The notes under the pieces are model-generated. The model searched no databases and was not told where the DNA came from. It worked only from the letters and a program-made list of their open reading frames with translations. Positions 1 through 9,373 of a stretch of 40,515 nt of DNA are shown piece after piece (positions within the stretch are counted from its first letter, which is position 1; each line of letters starts with the position of its first letter). The translations under genes and the position numbers were made by a program. This DNA is from Paludibacter sp. (GTDB taxonomy: Bacteria > Bacteroidota > Bacteroidia > Bacteroidales > Paludibacteraceae), in contig JADGPS010000023.1 of assembly GCA_017882285.1 (NCBI GenBank), positions 1 through 40,515 of the forward strand, written 5' to 3'.

Positions 1-1449
1 GCCATCCGATCGATCCAATATAATAGTCTCATGATTATTAACTAAGGTTTTCCCAAATACAAAATTGTGCTTTTCATTTTGGTAACAAACTAATCCTGCC
101 AAATCCTGACCAGAATCGGGTTGAAAATTGAGTTCGGTTGTTATTTCAAAATTTGTATGTTGCTGACGGCGACCCAGAAAGGCCGGCTGACAAACTTCAT
201 AAATACTTTTGGGCAATGCTTGCAATACCAGTTCACCGTTTTTTAAATCGTACCATTCTGAGTGCGGAGTGCGTATCATAAGCCATTTCATATCTAATGT
301 ATTGCTTTCGAAGTCGTCCCGTTCAATCAGATTTCCTGTAAAGAGAGTCGGTTTATTTTCCAGTTTCTTCTTTTTTACAAGTATGGGCATAGCTTCGCCA
401 TGGGGTAAAATAACCGGAACATCATTTTTCCAGATAACCGGAAGCAAAAACGTTTCGCGGCCGGTATTGTAATAATTACCTTCGTATGGACGACATCCTA
501 AAAATACTGCCCAGGTGTTTCCATCCAAGTCATCAACAATATCGGCATGACCAACACTTGTAATTTTATTAGGACGGTTTTCGGGCATGTCGCGTTGAGT
601 CAGAATCGGATTTTCGGCGTATGGAATATAGGGGCCAAAAACATTATCGCTCAATAAAGCTACTTGCGAGTGGTTGACCGAAGTTCCACCTTCGGCATCA
701 ATCAACAAATATTTGCCGTTTCGTTTATACAAATGCGGTCCTTCAATCCAAATTGGATTTTTAGATGGATCAACTCCGGCATCGAGTATTACAATGCTGG
801 TCCCAAATGTTTTATCAGTGTTCACATCAAATTCATGAATCCAAATGGCACGATGTCCATCATACCGGGGCGTTCCTTTCGGAGCATCATTATTTACAAT
901 ATAAGCTTTCTCATTATCGTCGAAAAAAAGAGAAGGATCAATTCCTCCCACTTTAGGTAATGGTATGGGGTCAGACCATCCTTTTTCCGGATCTTTGGTT
1001 TTAACTATAAAATTCCCGATGCCATCCACACAGGTTGTTATCAGGTAAAAAGTGTCGTTATATTTATTGTATTGAATGGCAGGAGCATAAATGCCTCCTG
1101 AAATGCGGATTCCATCTAATTTTAGCTGTGAAGGACGGTCAAGTACATGCCCGATTTGAGTCCAGTGTACCAAATCTTTACTCGTAAAAATGGGAATGCC
1201 CGGGAAAAAAGAAAAACTGGAATTGACTAAATAAAAGGTATCGCCTTTCCTGCAAATGCTCGGGTCGGGATAAAATCCTGCAAGAATGGGATTTTGATAT
1301 TCCTTTTTAGGATTCCTTTTTTGCATAAAGAGACTGTCTTTCCCCACGTACTGGAAGTAACTGAAATGTGCAGTGGGTTGCCCATTGACACTAAAAAGAA
1401 ATTCTGTAAACAGGGCGGAAACAATAACTGACAAATATTTAAAATTCAT
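1..1449 (-). CDS. Secreted GH43 beta-xylosidase/arabinofuranosidase, 3' end outside window
   Basis: The minus strand is open from an ATG at 1449 to the left edge, giving 483 residues with no stop, so the C-terminus is missing. Residues 1-24 look like a signal peptide ending VNGQ. The GH43 five-bladed propeller starts near residue 52 with NPILAGFYPDPS, whose D62 fits the catalytic base. GGIDPSLFFDD supplies the modulating Asp and WIEGPHLYKRNGKY the general acid Glu. After about residue 340 a beta-sandwich begins, as in GH43 xylosidases with the C-terminal concanavalin-like domain. The family removes xylose or arabinose from xylo-oligosaccharides; the secretion signal suggests a periplasmic or surface location. 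It is divergent from the HTCS gene and has its own TACCTTTG box. Family assignment is firm; xylosidase versus arabinofuranosidase is not resolved. Confidence 0.9.
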   Translation of the reverse strand, partial: MNFKYLSVIVSALFTEFLFSVNGQPTAHFSYFQYVGKDSLFMQKRNPKKEYQNPILAGFYPDPSICRKGDTFYLVNSSFSFFPGIPIFTSKDLVHWTQIGHVLDRPSQLKLDGIRISGGIYAPAIQYNKYNDTFYLITTCVDGIGNFIVKTKDPEKGWSDPIPLPKVGGIDPSLFFDDNEKAYIVNNDAPKGTPRYDGHRAIWIHEFDVNTDKTFGTSIVILDAGVDPSKNPIWIEGPHLYKRNGKYLLIDAEGGTSVNHSQVALLSDNVFGPYIPYAENPILTQRDMPENRPNKITSVGHADIVDDLDGNTWAVFLGCRPYEGNYYNTGRETFLLPVIWKNDVPVILPHGEAMPILVKKKKLENKPTLFTGNLIERDDFESNTLDMKWLMIRTPHSEWYDLKNGELVLQALPKSIYEVCQPAFLGRRQQHTNFEITTELNFQPDSGQDLAGLVCYQNEKHNFVFGKTLVNNHETIILDRSDG

Positions 1450-1473
1450 GAGTTGGATTTATTAAATTTTTTA

Positions 1474-1581
1474 CAAAGGTACGTAATTCAGCATAAAAAC
1501 ATTTATCTGGAAGTATCAATATATACTGTATCAGAACCAAATAGTTTAAGTTCGTTACATAAACTTTTAAACCAGTTACAC
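1474..1581 (-). promoter_or_regulatory. Promoter and candidate HTCS half-sites for the GH43 gene
   Basis: Read on the minus strand, TACCTTTG (1481 to 1474) matches the Bacteroidota -7 consensus TAnnTTTG and lies 24 bases before the GH43 start. Upstream are ATGTAAC (1560 to 1554) and GTGTAAC (1581 to 1575), direct repeats whose starts are 21 bp apart. They end 72 and 93 bases from the -7 box. The same heptamer occurs in register upstream of three other units in this window. No clear -33 TTTG is visible. The -7 box is seen directly; the operator role is inference. Confidence 0.5.
1547..1554 (+). promoter_or_regulatory. Weak candidate -7 box for the HTCS gene
   Basis: TAAGTTCG matches TAnnTTTG except at one position and is followed by TTACAT, much like the box upstream of susC2. 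It lies about 140 bases before the preferred HTCS start at 1697. No -33 element is visible. HTCS genes are usually expressed at a low constitutive level, which a weak promoter would fit. Confidence 0.25.
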
Positions 1582-1603
1582 TCGCTTTAATTTCAAACGA
1601 AAA

Positions 1604-4600
1604 ATGGTTCGTGAATTTATGAAAAAGATTGGATTGTTCATTTTTTTAGTAACTTTGTCCTTTGTTATTCCCTTTGATCTAGAAATGGTCATATACATGA
1701 AAACCCTCCGTTTTTATATTCTTGTTGTATGCTTCATTGCATCGACATCAAGTTTATTTGCCCAAATGGGTACTTTCTATTCTACCGATAAAGAGTTATC
1801 CAATAGTTTAATAAATTGTATTTATCAGGACAGACGAAATTATATTTGGGTTGCCACTGAAGATGGGTTAAATAAATTTGATGGTGTTAAATTTACGATT
1901 TATAAAAGCGTAAAAGGTAACGATAAAACTCTTAAAAACAATTATGTAAGAATTCTGTTCGAAGATTCTCGTGGTAAATTCTGGGTTGGCTGCGTTAATG
2001 GTTTGAACTGGTATAATCGGGCAGAAGACTCATTTACAGAAGTTGAGCTTTATAACAAAAATCAGAAAATACAACCGCACATAACTTCCATTATTGAAAG
2101 TAAATCGCACGAAATATGGATAACAACATCAGGTCAGGGTATTATTCGAATAAAGAAAAATTCTACAACATATAAGGTTGATAATCAGTTGTCTTCAAAG
2201 TTGTGCAGTCGTTTTTTAATTTCTGTTTTTGAGGATAGCAAAGGAAATTTCTGGATTGCATCTGAAAATCAGGGGCTGAATATATATTCACCCGAAACGG
2301 GTAAATTGAAGATATTTAAGGCTCCTGAAAGTATCGGTAGTAATCAAATATCTTCGATATGTGAAGATAATAAAGGAAATATCTTTGTTGGAACTCTTAC
2401 AGGTGGACTTTTCAAGCTAAATCCGGTTACTTTCAAGTTTGATGCGATTCGGTGCGAGAATACCTCCGGAATTTTACCAGTTAAGAGCTTGCTTTTTGAC
2501 CGGCAAAACCGCTTGTTGGTAGGTACCGATGGACGTGGAATGAAAATCTATAACTCCAAGACAAATTCACTGGACGACTTTCAAATGCCTTCAATGCCTT
2601 TCGATTTGTCAAAAATGAAAATTCATGCCATTTTTCAGGATAAAACAGGCAATATCTGGACTGGCTTATTTCAAAAAGGCGTTTTTCTCTCTCCGAATAA
2701 ACCAAATAAATTTAATTATTGGGGCTATAAGTCTTACAACCGGAATGTAATTGGGTCTAGTTGTGTGATGTCTTTGTTGGAAGATAAAAACAATATGCTC
2801 TGGGTTGGGACTGATAATGATGGAATTTACGGTGTTAACAAAAGCGGGCATTCAATACACTATCCGCATACAAACAGTGCAACTTCAGTATCTAATACAA
2901 TCATGTCAATGATTGAGGATAATAACGGAACAATTTGGTTAGGTTCTTATCTCGACGGGTTGGCACGATTCGAAAATTCAACCGGGAAATGCACGTATTT
3001 TAATAATAAATCAGAAAGTAATAATACATCAAATAATAGGGTGATCTGTTTAGCCAAAGACAAAAAAAATCAACTTTGGGTTGGAACCAATGGTGCCGGT
3101 GCTTATGTGTTCGATGTTGCCAAACAAGCCTATACTGAACATTATTCACAGAGCGGAACTGGGAAATTCAAATTGCTCGGTGACTGGGTTAACTCTGTTT
3201 TTTGCGATAAGGATGGCGTTATGTGGTTTGGAACCTACGATGGAATTTGTTTTTTTGATCCCAGTACCAACAAAACAGGAAGTTATACAATAAAAGATAA
3301 AGTCTTACCGGGTAATATCGTTTATGCAATTAATGAAGATCGCAAAGGTAATTTATTGATAGGAACCACTGAAGGTTTAGCCTGCTTCGATAAAAAAACT
3401 CAAAAATCGAAGCTATATACTATGAAGGATGGTTTGCCGAGTAATGTGATTTGTGGAATACTGGAAGATGAGAAAGGAAATATTTGGCTGAGCACGCATA
3501 TGGGGATTTCTAAGTTAATTGTGACAGAAAATAAATTTGTAAATCATTATGCATTTGATGGTTTGCAAGGAAATGAATTCTCGATGGGAGCGGTTTTTAA
3601 ATCTCGTGATGATGAAATGAATTTTGGTGGAATAGGTGGTGTTACGTTTTTTTCCCCTTCAAAAATTAATGATCAACGTGCTCCGCTTCAGTTGTTTTTA
3701 ACAGGTCTATACATTATGGATAAACCAGTTATTAAAGGCCAAAAATCGGGCGGTGACGAAATTATTAACAGTTTTATATCCGATGTTACTAAGATACACC
3801 TGAATTATAAAGATAATATGTTTAGTCTGGAATTTTCCACTTTCGATTTTGCAAGTTCAGGGCGTATTTACTATCGGTATAAATTGGACGATTTAAATTC
3901 AGAATGGATGAATACTGAGCAAGGTGAAAATCGTATAAACTTTACCAATATAAATTATGGGACTTACAAACTGAAAGTAATGGCTTGTATTCAGGATAAC
4001 ATGTCTCCAGAAAAAGAATTTTTGATTATTATTTCGCCTCCATGGTATTTAAGTTGGTGGGCAAAATTGCTCTATTTTTTCTTGTTTATGTTAATAGTTT
4101 GGGCTATCTCCAGATATGCATTAGAACGGATAAGAAACAAACAGGAAATGATGCGACGCGAGCATGCCGAACAAATAAATGAAGCTAAATTGCAGTTCTT
4201 CATCAATATCTCTCATGAAATCCGTACGCCAATGACATTGATAATCAGTCCGTTGGAAAAACTTATTTCGGAAAATACAAATAAAGATACTCAAAAAGTG
4301 TATCGAATGATGTATCGCAATGCACAGCGAATTCTGCGGTTGATAAACCAATTAATGGATGTGCGGAAAATTGATAAAGGTTTGATGTTTCTGAAATTCA
4401 GAGAGACCGATATTGTCGGTTTTGTGGATGATCTGATGCAGACATTTGATTACCAGGCATCTAAACGTAATATAAGTTTCAGGTTCGAAAAAGAAGTACC
4501 AGAACTCAAAGCCTGGATAGACTTGAATAATTTTGATAAAGTACTGCTTAATATTCTCTCGAATGCATTCAAGTATACCCCGGATGGTGGTGAAATTGTT

Positions 4601-5803
4601 GTCAAACTTCAAACTGGGCAAGATGAATCGACAGAAGGTCCATTACAGCATTATTTTGAATTAATCATTTCTGATACCGGAATAGGAATCGAAGCAGATA
4701 AAATTGAGAAAATTTTTGAACGATTTTATCAGATTGATAACGACCAAACAAATTCAAACTTTGGTACCGGGATTGGATTACACTTATCACGATCATTGGT
4801 TGAACTGCTACACGGAACCCTGCAAGCTCGTAATAGAAACGATAGGATTGGAAGTGAATTTATCGTTCGATTACCTTTGGGAAGCAATCATTTAACTCCA
4901 TCGGAGATTGAACATGCAGAATCAATGGTTCCATCTGTTTTGCCAATTTCCAACAACACAGTGTGGGAAGAAAACATAGAAGAAGATGATGGTTCAAAAA
5001 AGATAAAACCCAAAACGAAATATAGGATATTAGTAGTTGATGATGAGGAAGATATTCGGCATTATATCCGAAAGGAACTTTCACCAATTTACCGTATAAG
5101 TGAATGCAGCAATGGTAAAGAAGCATTGGATTACATCCTGAAAGAAAAACCGGACCTTGTGATTAGCGATGTGATGATGCCAGAGATGGATGGTTTTACA
5201 CTTTGTAAGAAGTTGAAATCGAATATAAATATTAATCACATTCCTATCATCTTATTAACTGCCAAATCAACTGATGAAGAAAAAGCCGAAGGATTTGATA
5301 TTGGAGCGGATGCTTACATCGTAAAGCCTTTTAATGTAGAATTATTAAGAAAACGTATTGCGAATATAATTGATAATCGAGAACGATTGGAAATGAAACC
5401 TTCTGACTCTGAAGAAAATCAGTTATTAATAAAACCGGTAGTATTGCGATCATTTGATCAGATTTTACTCGAGAAAATCATGAAGATTATCAATGAAAAT
5501 ATTGCCGATTCCGATTTAAATGTGGAAATGTTGGCAAGTGGAGTGGGAATGAGTCGTGTTCACATGCATCGCAAACTGAAAGAACTGACCAACCAGTCTG
5601 CTCGCGATTTGATTAAATCTATCAGGCTTAAACAGGCGGCTGATCTGTTACAAGGCCAAAAACTGACGATATCCGAAGTAGGGTATGCTTTGGGATTCTC
5701 CAACTTATCTCATTTTTCGAACACATTTAAGGAATTCTATGGCGTTTCACCTAAAGAATTTTCCAAAAAAACCCTACATATTTCAAAGGAACACGAATCC
5801 TAA
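1604..5803 (+). CDS. Hybrid two-component system regulator (HTCS) of the xylan PUL
   Basis: A one-protein sensor, kinase and transcription factor. Residue numbers count from 1604. A signal sequence is followed by about 13 Reg_prop repeats of the type IWVGTxxGL (about residues 60-690), the usual two seven-bladed propellers of the periplasmic sensor. A Y_Y_Y domain (about 750-810) and one membrane helix (about 815-840) follow. The kinase has the H-box ISHEIRTP with H871, an N-box around NAFKYTPDGG and G-boxes DTGIGI and GTGIGLHLS. The receiver starts at RILVVDDEED and has phospho-acceptor D1189 in ISDVMMPEMDGF. An AraC-type HTH (about 1300-1393) ends the protein. The likelier start is the ATG at 1697, giving a clean signal peptide ending SLFAQ; the ATG at 1604 adds a second hydrophobic stretch. 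HTCS proteins typically bind oligosaccharides of the glycan their PUL degrades, here presumably xylo-oligosaccharides. The gene has its own terminator. Confidence 0.96.
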   Translation: MVREFMKKIGLFIFLVTLSFVIPFDLEMVIYMKTLRFYILVVCFIASTSSLFAQMGTFYSTDKELSNSLINCIYQDRRNYIWVATEDGLNKFDGVKFTIYKSVKGNDKTLKNNYVRILFEDSRGKFWVGCVNGLNWYNRAEDSFTEVELYNKNQKIQPHITSIIESKSHEIWITTSGQGIIRIKKNSTTYKVDNQLSSKLCSRFLISVFEDSKGNFWIASENQGLNIYSPETGKLKIFKAPESIGSNQISSICEDNKGNIFVGTLTGGLFKLNPVTFKFDAIRCENTSGILPVKSLLFDRQNRLLVGTDGRGMKIYNSKTNSLDDFQMPSMPFDLSKMKIHAIFQDKTGNIWTGLFQKGVFLSPNKPNKFNYWGYKSYNRNVIGSSCVMSLLEDKNNMLWVGTDNDGIYGVNKSGHSIHYPHTNSATSVSNTIMSMIEDNNGTIWLGSYLDGLARFENSTGKCTYFNNKSESNNTSNNRVICLAKDKKNQLWVGTNGAGAYVFDVAKQAYTEHYSQSGTGKFKLLGDWVNSVFCDKDGVMWFGTYDGICFFDPSTNKTGSYTIKDKVLPGNIVYAINEDRKGNLLIGTTEGLACFDKKTQKSKLYTMKDGLPSNVICGILEDEKGNIWLSTHMGISKLIVTENKFVNHYAFDGLQGNEFSMGAVFKSRDDEMNFGGIGGVTFFSPSKINDQRAPLQLFLTGLYIMDKPVIKGQKSGGDEIINSFISDVTKIHLNYKDNMFSLEFSTFDFASSGRIYYRYKLDDLNSEWMNTEQGENRINFTNINYGTYKLKVMACIQDNMSPEKEFLIIISPPWYLSWWAKLLYFFLFMLIVWAISRYALERIRNKQEMMRREHAEQINEAKLQFFINISHEIRTPMTLIISPLEKLISENTNKDTQKVYRMMYRNAQRILRLINQLMDVRKIDKGLMFLKFRETDIVGFVDDLMQTFDYQASKRNISFRFEKEVPELKAWIDLNNFDKVLLNILSNAFKYTPDGGEIVVKLQTGQDESTEGPLQHYFELIISDTGIGIEADKIEKIFERFYQIDNDQTNSNFGTGIGLHLSRSLVELLHGTLQARNRNDRIGSEFIVRLPLGSNHLTPSEIEHAESMVPSVLPISNNTVWEENIEEDDGSKKIKPKTKYRILVVDDEEDIRHYIRKELSPIYRISECSNGKEALDYILKEKPDLVISDVMMPEMDGFTLCKKLKSNININHIPIILLTAKSTDEEKAEGFDIGADAYIVKPFNVELLRKRIANIIDNRERLEMKPSDSEENQLLIKPVVLRSFDQILLEKIMKIINENIADSDLNVEMLASGVGMSRVHMHRKLKELTNQSARDLIKSIRLKQAADLLQGQKLTISEVGYALGFSNLSHFSNTFKEFYGVSPKEFSKKTLHISKEHES

Positions 5804-5831
5804 TATTATTCTTTTAAGGTTTAAGCGAAGG

Positions 5832-5864
5832 CAGAATTGGTATATATCAATTCTGTTTTTTTTT
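5832..5864 (+). terminator. Intrinsic terminator of the HTCS gene
   Basis: Perfect 8-bp arms CAGAATTG (5832-5839) and CAATTCTG (5848-5855) enclose an 8-base loop and are followed directly by nine T. It lies 29 bases after the HTCS stop and separates it from the susC1 unit. Confidence 0.85.
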
Positions 5865-6029
5865 AGCCAAGAGTTTCATTTCGGTGATTAAAATTTTTTC
5901 TTAGTACCCAAAAGAGAAGTTTAAATTTAAATTTAATACAATAAGGTCATTGATATTTTATATCAATAAAAAGATATATTATTAAATAGTGCTTGAGAAA
6001 AAGCCGTAAAGGTTGTAAAAACTGAAAAA

Positions 6030-6096
6030 ATGTAACATATAGGAAATAATATGTAATGTGGCGGTAAATAAAAACAATGTTGTAATAATATATTTG
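6030..6096 (+). promoter_or_regulatory. susC1 promoter with candidate HTCS operator
   Basis: TATATTTG (6089-6096) fits the -7 consensus TAnnTTTG. ATGTAAC (6030-6036) ends exactly 52 bases before it, and a variant ATGTAAT (6051-6057) starts 21 bp downstream of the first. No -33 TTTG is present at the usual spacing, as expected for a promoter that needs an activator. The 52-base spacing recurs upstream of susC2 and of the GH10 gene at 37683. Confidence 0.6.
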
Positions 6097-6216
6097 CATA
6101 AAATAAAACAATGTATAATTTAAAAGAATAAAATCACGTGAAGCTAAAACAAATAAAACTTTAAAATCAAATTCAAAGAGTATTAAACAATGAATTAAAT
6201 AATGAATTAAAAATCT

Positions 6217-9200
6217 ATGAAAGTCACAATTAAAAAGCAAATTATTTTTCTGTTCTTTATGCTGTTAATTCCAATATGGGCTGTCGCACAGGTAATGACA
6301 GTAAAAGGGACAGTAAAGGATGACAAAAGTGAAGCATTGGTAGGCGTGAGTATTCTCGAGGCAGGATCTACTACAAACGGAACAATAACCGATGTGAATG
6401 GTAATTTTGTAATTAAAGTAGCCAGAAACGCAAAACTCAATATTTCGTATATTGGTTACAATAAAACTGTAGTAAATGTTAATGGCCGCTCAGTTATCAA
6501 TATTGAACTTGAAGAACAATCGAGATCATTAAACGAAGTTGTCGTGGTTGGTTATGGTAATATGAGGCGTACCGACTTGACTGGAGCTGTAACTTCAGTA
6601 AGTAGTGAAGCTATAGATAAATCGGTTGTAACATCGGTAGATCAGATACTTCAAGGGCGTGTAGCCGGGGTGCAAGTACAGCAAAACTCAGGTCAGCCGG
6701 GTGCCAGCTCATCTATCCGAATTCGTGGTATTAACTCTGTATCCGGAAGTAATGAACCGGTATATGTAGTTGATGGTGTTATTATTGATGGTAATTCCGG
6801 TTCAGATACATCAAATCCGCTTTCATCCATCAACCCATCAGATATTTTGTCGATGGATATTTTGAAAGATGCTTCTGCGACAGCTATTTATGGCTCACGT
6901 GGAGCTAACGGGGTGATTATGATTACCACTAAACATGGTAAAAGTGGTGAAGCTAAAGTAAGCTACAACGGTTATGTTGGTTTGCAGGAAATGCCAAAGA
7001 AATTGGATATGTTGAATTTGCAACAATATGCATACCTCAAAAACGCACGCTCGGCTGCCGGCATTGTACAACCCGATAACTCTTTTGTACGACCTGATTT
7101 ATTAGGTGCAGGTACTGACTGGCAAGATGAGTTGTTCAGTAAGGCACTTATGACAAGCCATAACTTATCTATTACCGGAGGATCTGATAAAAGTACGTAC
7201 GCTTTTGGGGCTGGTTATTTGAATCAGGATGGTATCGCAACAGGTTCCGGCTTCGAGCGTTTCACTTTACGTGCTAATATTGATACACAAGTAAAAAAAT
7301 GGTTGAAATCAGGTGTAAATCTTGCCTTGAGCAATTCAACTCAGAAACTGACTGTTTCTGATGAATCGTTGATTAAAACAGCACTTAGGCAGATACCTTC
7401 AGTAGCTGCCCGAAACGCTGATGGTACATTCGATGGTCCTCAAACTACTGATTTTGTTGTGACTAATCCGCTCGGTATGGCATTGTTGAAAGAGAACTAC
7501 AATGAAAAAACTGCAATTCGTGGAAATATCTATTTGGAAGCTACCATTCTAAAAGGACTTACCTATAAAACAGAATTATCATTTAATTTTGGAATGGATA
7601 ATACTTATAAATTCAGTCCTTCTTATACATTTGGCGCACTCGTAAATAATGTCATCGAATCTGAACGTTCCAAATCATACAGCAAATACTGGGTGCTTAG
7701 AAACCTGATTAATTATAACACTACATTTGCAAAGGTACATAGTGTGAATCTGATGTTGGGACAGGAAGCCCAGAAATCGGGATGGGAGTATTTGGACGGT
7801 TACAGAAGTGGTTTTGTCAGCAATGTAGCTCACGATTTGAATATGGGAGATGCTACTACGGCTAAAAATCAAGGTAGTAGTTATTCCAATACACTCTCAT
7901 CTTATTTCGGACGTTTGTTTTATTCTTATGATGATAGGTATTTACTTACTACCACTATGCGATATGATGGTTCGTCTCAATTAGCTGAAGGTCACCGTTG
8001 GGCATGGTTTCCCTCTGCCGCTTTGGCATGGAAGGTGTCGAACGAATCATTTATGAAAGAAATTCCTGCTGTATATAACCTGAAACTTCGTTTGGGATGG
8101 GGGTTAGTTGGTAACCAAAATGTACCAAATTATGCTTACACGTCTTTATTGACATCGGTACAGACCGCCAACTGGGGAACCGGTTTATTGAGCGGAAATA
8201 CTGCAAACCCTAATTTAGCATGGGAAACAACTTCTTCGAGCAATATTGGTATAGATTTGGGTTTATTTAAAAATAGAATTGAGCTTACGGCAGATGTATA
8301 TTATAAGAGAACAAATAACTTGTTATTACAATTGCCATTACCAGCTTATGTAGGTACTACTGGTATGGGTTCGACCAGTGCACCTTGGGGTAATGTTGGG
8401 TCAATTGAGAACAAGGGGATAGAATTGGCATTAAATACTGTGAATGTCGAAAAAAAGAACTTTAGTTGGAAGTCAAATTTTGTATTTTCGCTTAATCGTA
8501 ACAAAGTTCTTCAGTTGAATTCTGAAACAGGAGTCATAAACGCAACTATTTCGGAAGGTTCAGAAACAAATATCGTAACACGTACTGAAGTAGGGCAACC
8601 TATAGCTCAGTTCTATGGTTATAAAGTGATTGGACGTTTTGAAAAAGCCACCGATTTTTATTACAAAGATGCTAACGGAGTTATCAAACCAACTGCTCTC
8701 CCAACGGGAATGGCCATTGGTAAAAATGGCGTGTGGATAGGTGATTATATTTTTCAAGATGTAAATAAAGACGGTGTGATTGACGATCAGGATCGTACTT
8801 ATATAGGAAATCCTGAGCCTAAATTTACTTACGGTATTGGCAATACCTTCGTCTATAAAAACTGGGATTTGACAATTTTTCTGACCGGTTCCTATGGTAA
8901 TAAGGTTGTGAATTATCAACGTCGTTGGTTTGAAAATCCGGCTTCGAACAATAATGTACTATATGAAGCAACACAATATGCAGTATTGAGTAAAATAGAT
9001 CCAGCCGGTCCTGATGATTACAGAAATATTTACATTTCAGGTGGAGACCCCTATATGCCTCGTATGGCTGCTTCGTCAGCTTCTTCTACGTCAAACTTCC
9101 GTTATAGCGATCGGTTTTTGGAAGATGGTTCGTACTTGCGTATACAAAATGTGTCGTTGGGCTATAGCTTACCACATGCTTGGACGAAAATGCTGAAAAT

Positions 9201-9372
9201 AGAAAATCTGAAGATATATGCCAATCTTCAAAACTTGTACACATTTAGTGTTTACAAAGGATACGATCCTGAAATTGGTTCAATGAATCAGAATGTGTTG
9301 CTGACGGGTATCGATAATGCCCGTTATCCTTCACCACGTATTTATACCTTTGGATTAAACCTGACATTCTAA
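6217..9372 (+). CDS. susC: SusC-like TonB-dependent transporter (first pair)
   Basis: Outer-membrane importer for xylan oligosaccharides, energised by TonB. Residues 1-25 are a signal peptide ending AVAQ. A carboxypeptidase-D-like domain follows (about 28-105, with VKGTVKDDKSEALVGVSI). NEVVVVGYG near residue 107 is the usual SusC linker and TonB-box region. The plug carries IRIRGINS, the SusC signature LKDASATAIYGSRGANGV and then the barrel, which ends in the aromatic terminus LNLTF. The length of 1051 residues is normal. The next gene, a SusD lipoprotein, starts one base after the stop, and the two would form the usual bivalve complex. It is the first gene of unit A and has a dedicated promoter upstream. 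Confidence 0.97.
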   Translation: MKVTIKKQIIFLFFMLLIPIWAVAQVMTVKGTVKDDKSEALVGVSILEAGSTTNGTITDVNGNFVIKVARNAKLNISYIGYNKTVVNVNGRSVINIELEEQSRSLNEVVVVGYGNMRRTDLTGAVTSVSSEAIDKSVVTSVDQILQGRVAGVQVQQNSGQPGASSSIRIRGINSVSGSNEPVYVVDGVIIDGNSGSDTSNPLSSINPSDILSMDILKDASATAIYGSRGANGVIMITTKHGKSGEAKVSYNGYVGLQEMPKKLDMLNLQQYAYLKNARSAAGIVQPDNSFVRPDLLGAGTDWQDELFSKALMTSHNLSITGGSDKSTYAFGAGYLNQDGIATGSGFERFTLRANIDTQVKKWLKSGVNLALSNSTQKLTVSDESLIKTALRQIPSVAARNADGTFDGPQTTDFVVTNPLGMALLKENYNEKTAIRGNIYLEATILKGLTYKTELSFNFGMDNTYKFSPSYTFGALVNNVIESERSKSYSKYWVLRNLINYNTTFAKVHSVNLMLGQEAQKSGWEYLDGYRSGFVSNVAHDLNMGDATTAKNQGSSYSNTLSSYFGRLFYSYDDRYLLTTTMRYDGSSQLAEGHRWAWFPSAALAWKVSNESFMKEIPAVYNLKLRLGWGLVGNQNVPNYAYTSLLTSVQTANWGTGLLSGNTANPNLAWETTSSSNIGIDLGLFKNRIELTADVYYKRTNNLLLQLPLPAYVGTTGMGSTSAPWGNVGSIENKGIELALNTVNVEKKNFSWKSNFVFSLNRNKVLQLNSETGVINATISEGSETNIVTRTEVGQPIAQFYGYKVIGRFEKATDFYYKDANGVIKPTALPTGMAIGKNGVWIGDYIFQDVNKDGVIDDQDRTYIGNPEPKFTYGIGNTFVYKNWDLTIFLTGSYGNKVVNYQRRWFENPASNNNVLYEATQYAVLSKIDPAGPDDYRNIYISGGDPYMPRMAASSASSTSNFRYSDRFLEDGSYLRIQNVSLGYSLPHAWTKMLKIENLKIYANLQNLYTFSVYKGYDPEIGSMNQNVLLTGIDNARYPSPRIYTFGLNLTF

Positions 9373-9373
9373 T

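Larger units (their letters stand above)
5804..6216 (+). other. Intergenic region between HTCS and susC1
   Basis: This 413-base spacer holds the HTCS terminator (5832-5864) and the susC1 control region (6030-6096). It ends in an AT-rich leader of roughly 110-120 bases before the susC1 ATG. No convincing small gene or RNA gene was seen in it. Confidence 0.6.

Noticed and set aside
1604-1696. An extra N-terminal segment of the HTCS from the ATG at 1604
   Set aside because: The ATG at 1697 gives a standard signal peptide, while the longer form would have two hydrophobic stretches in a row. The wider coordinates are kept as the open frame, with the preferred start stated.
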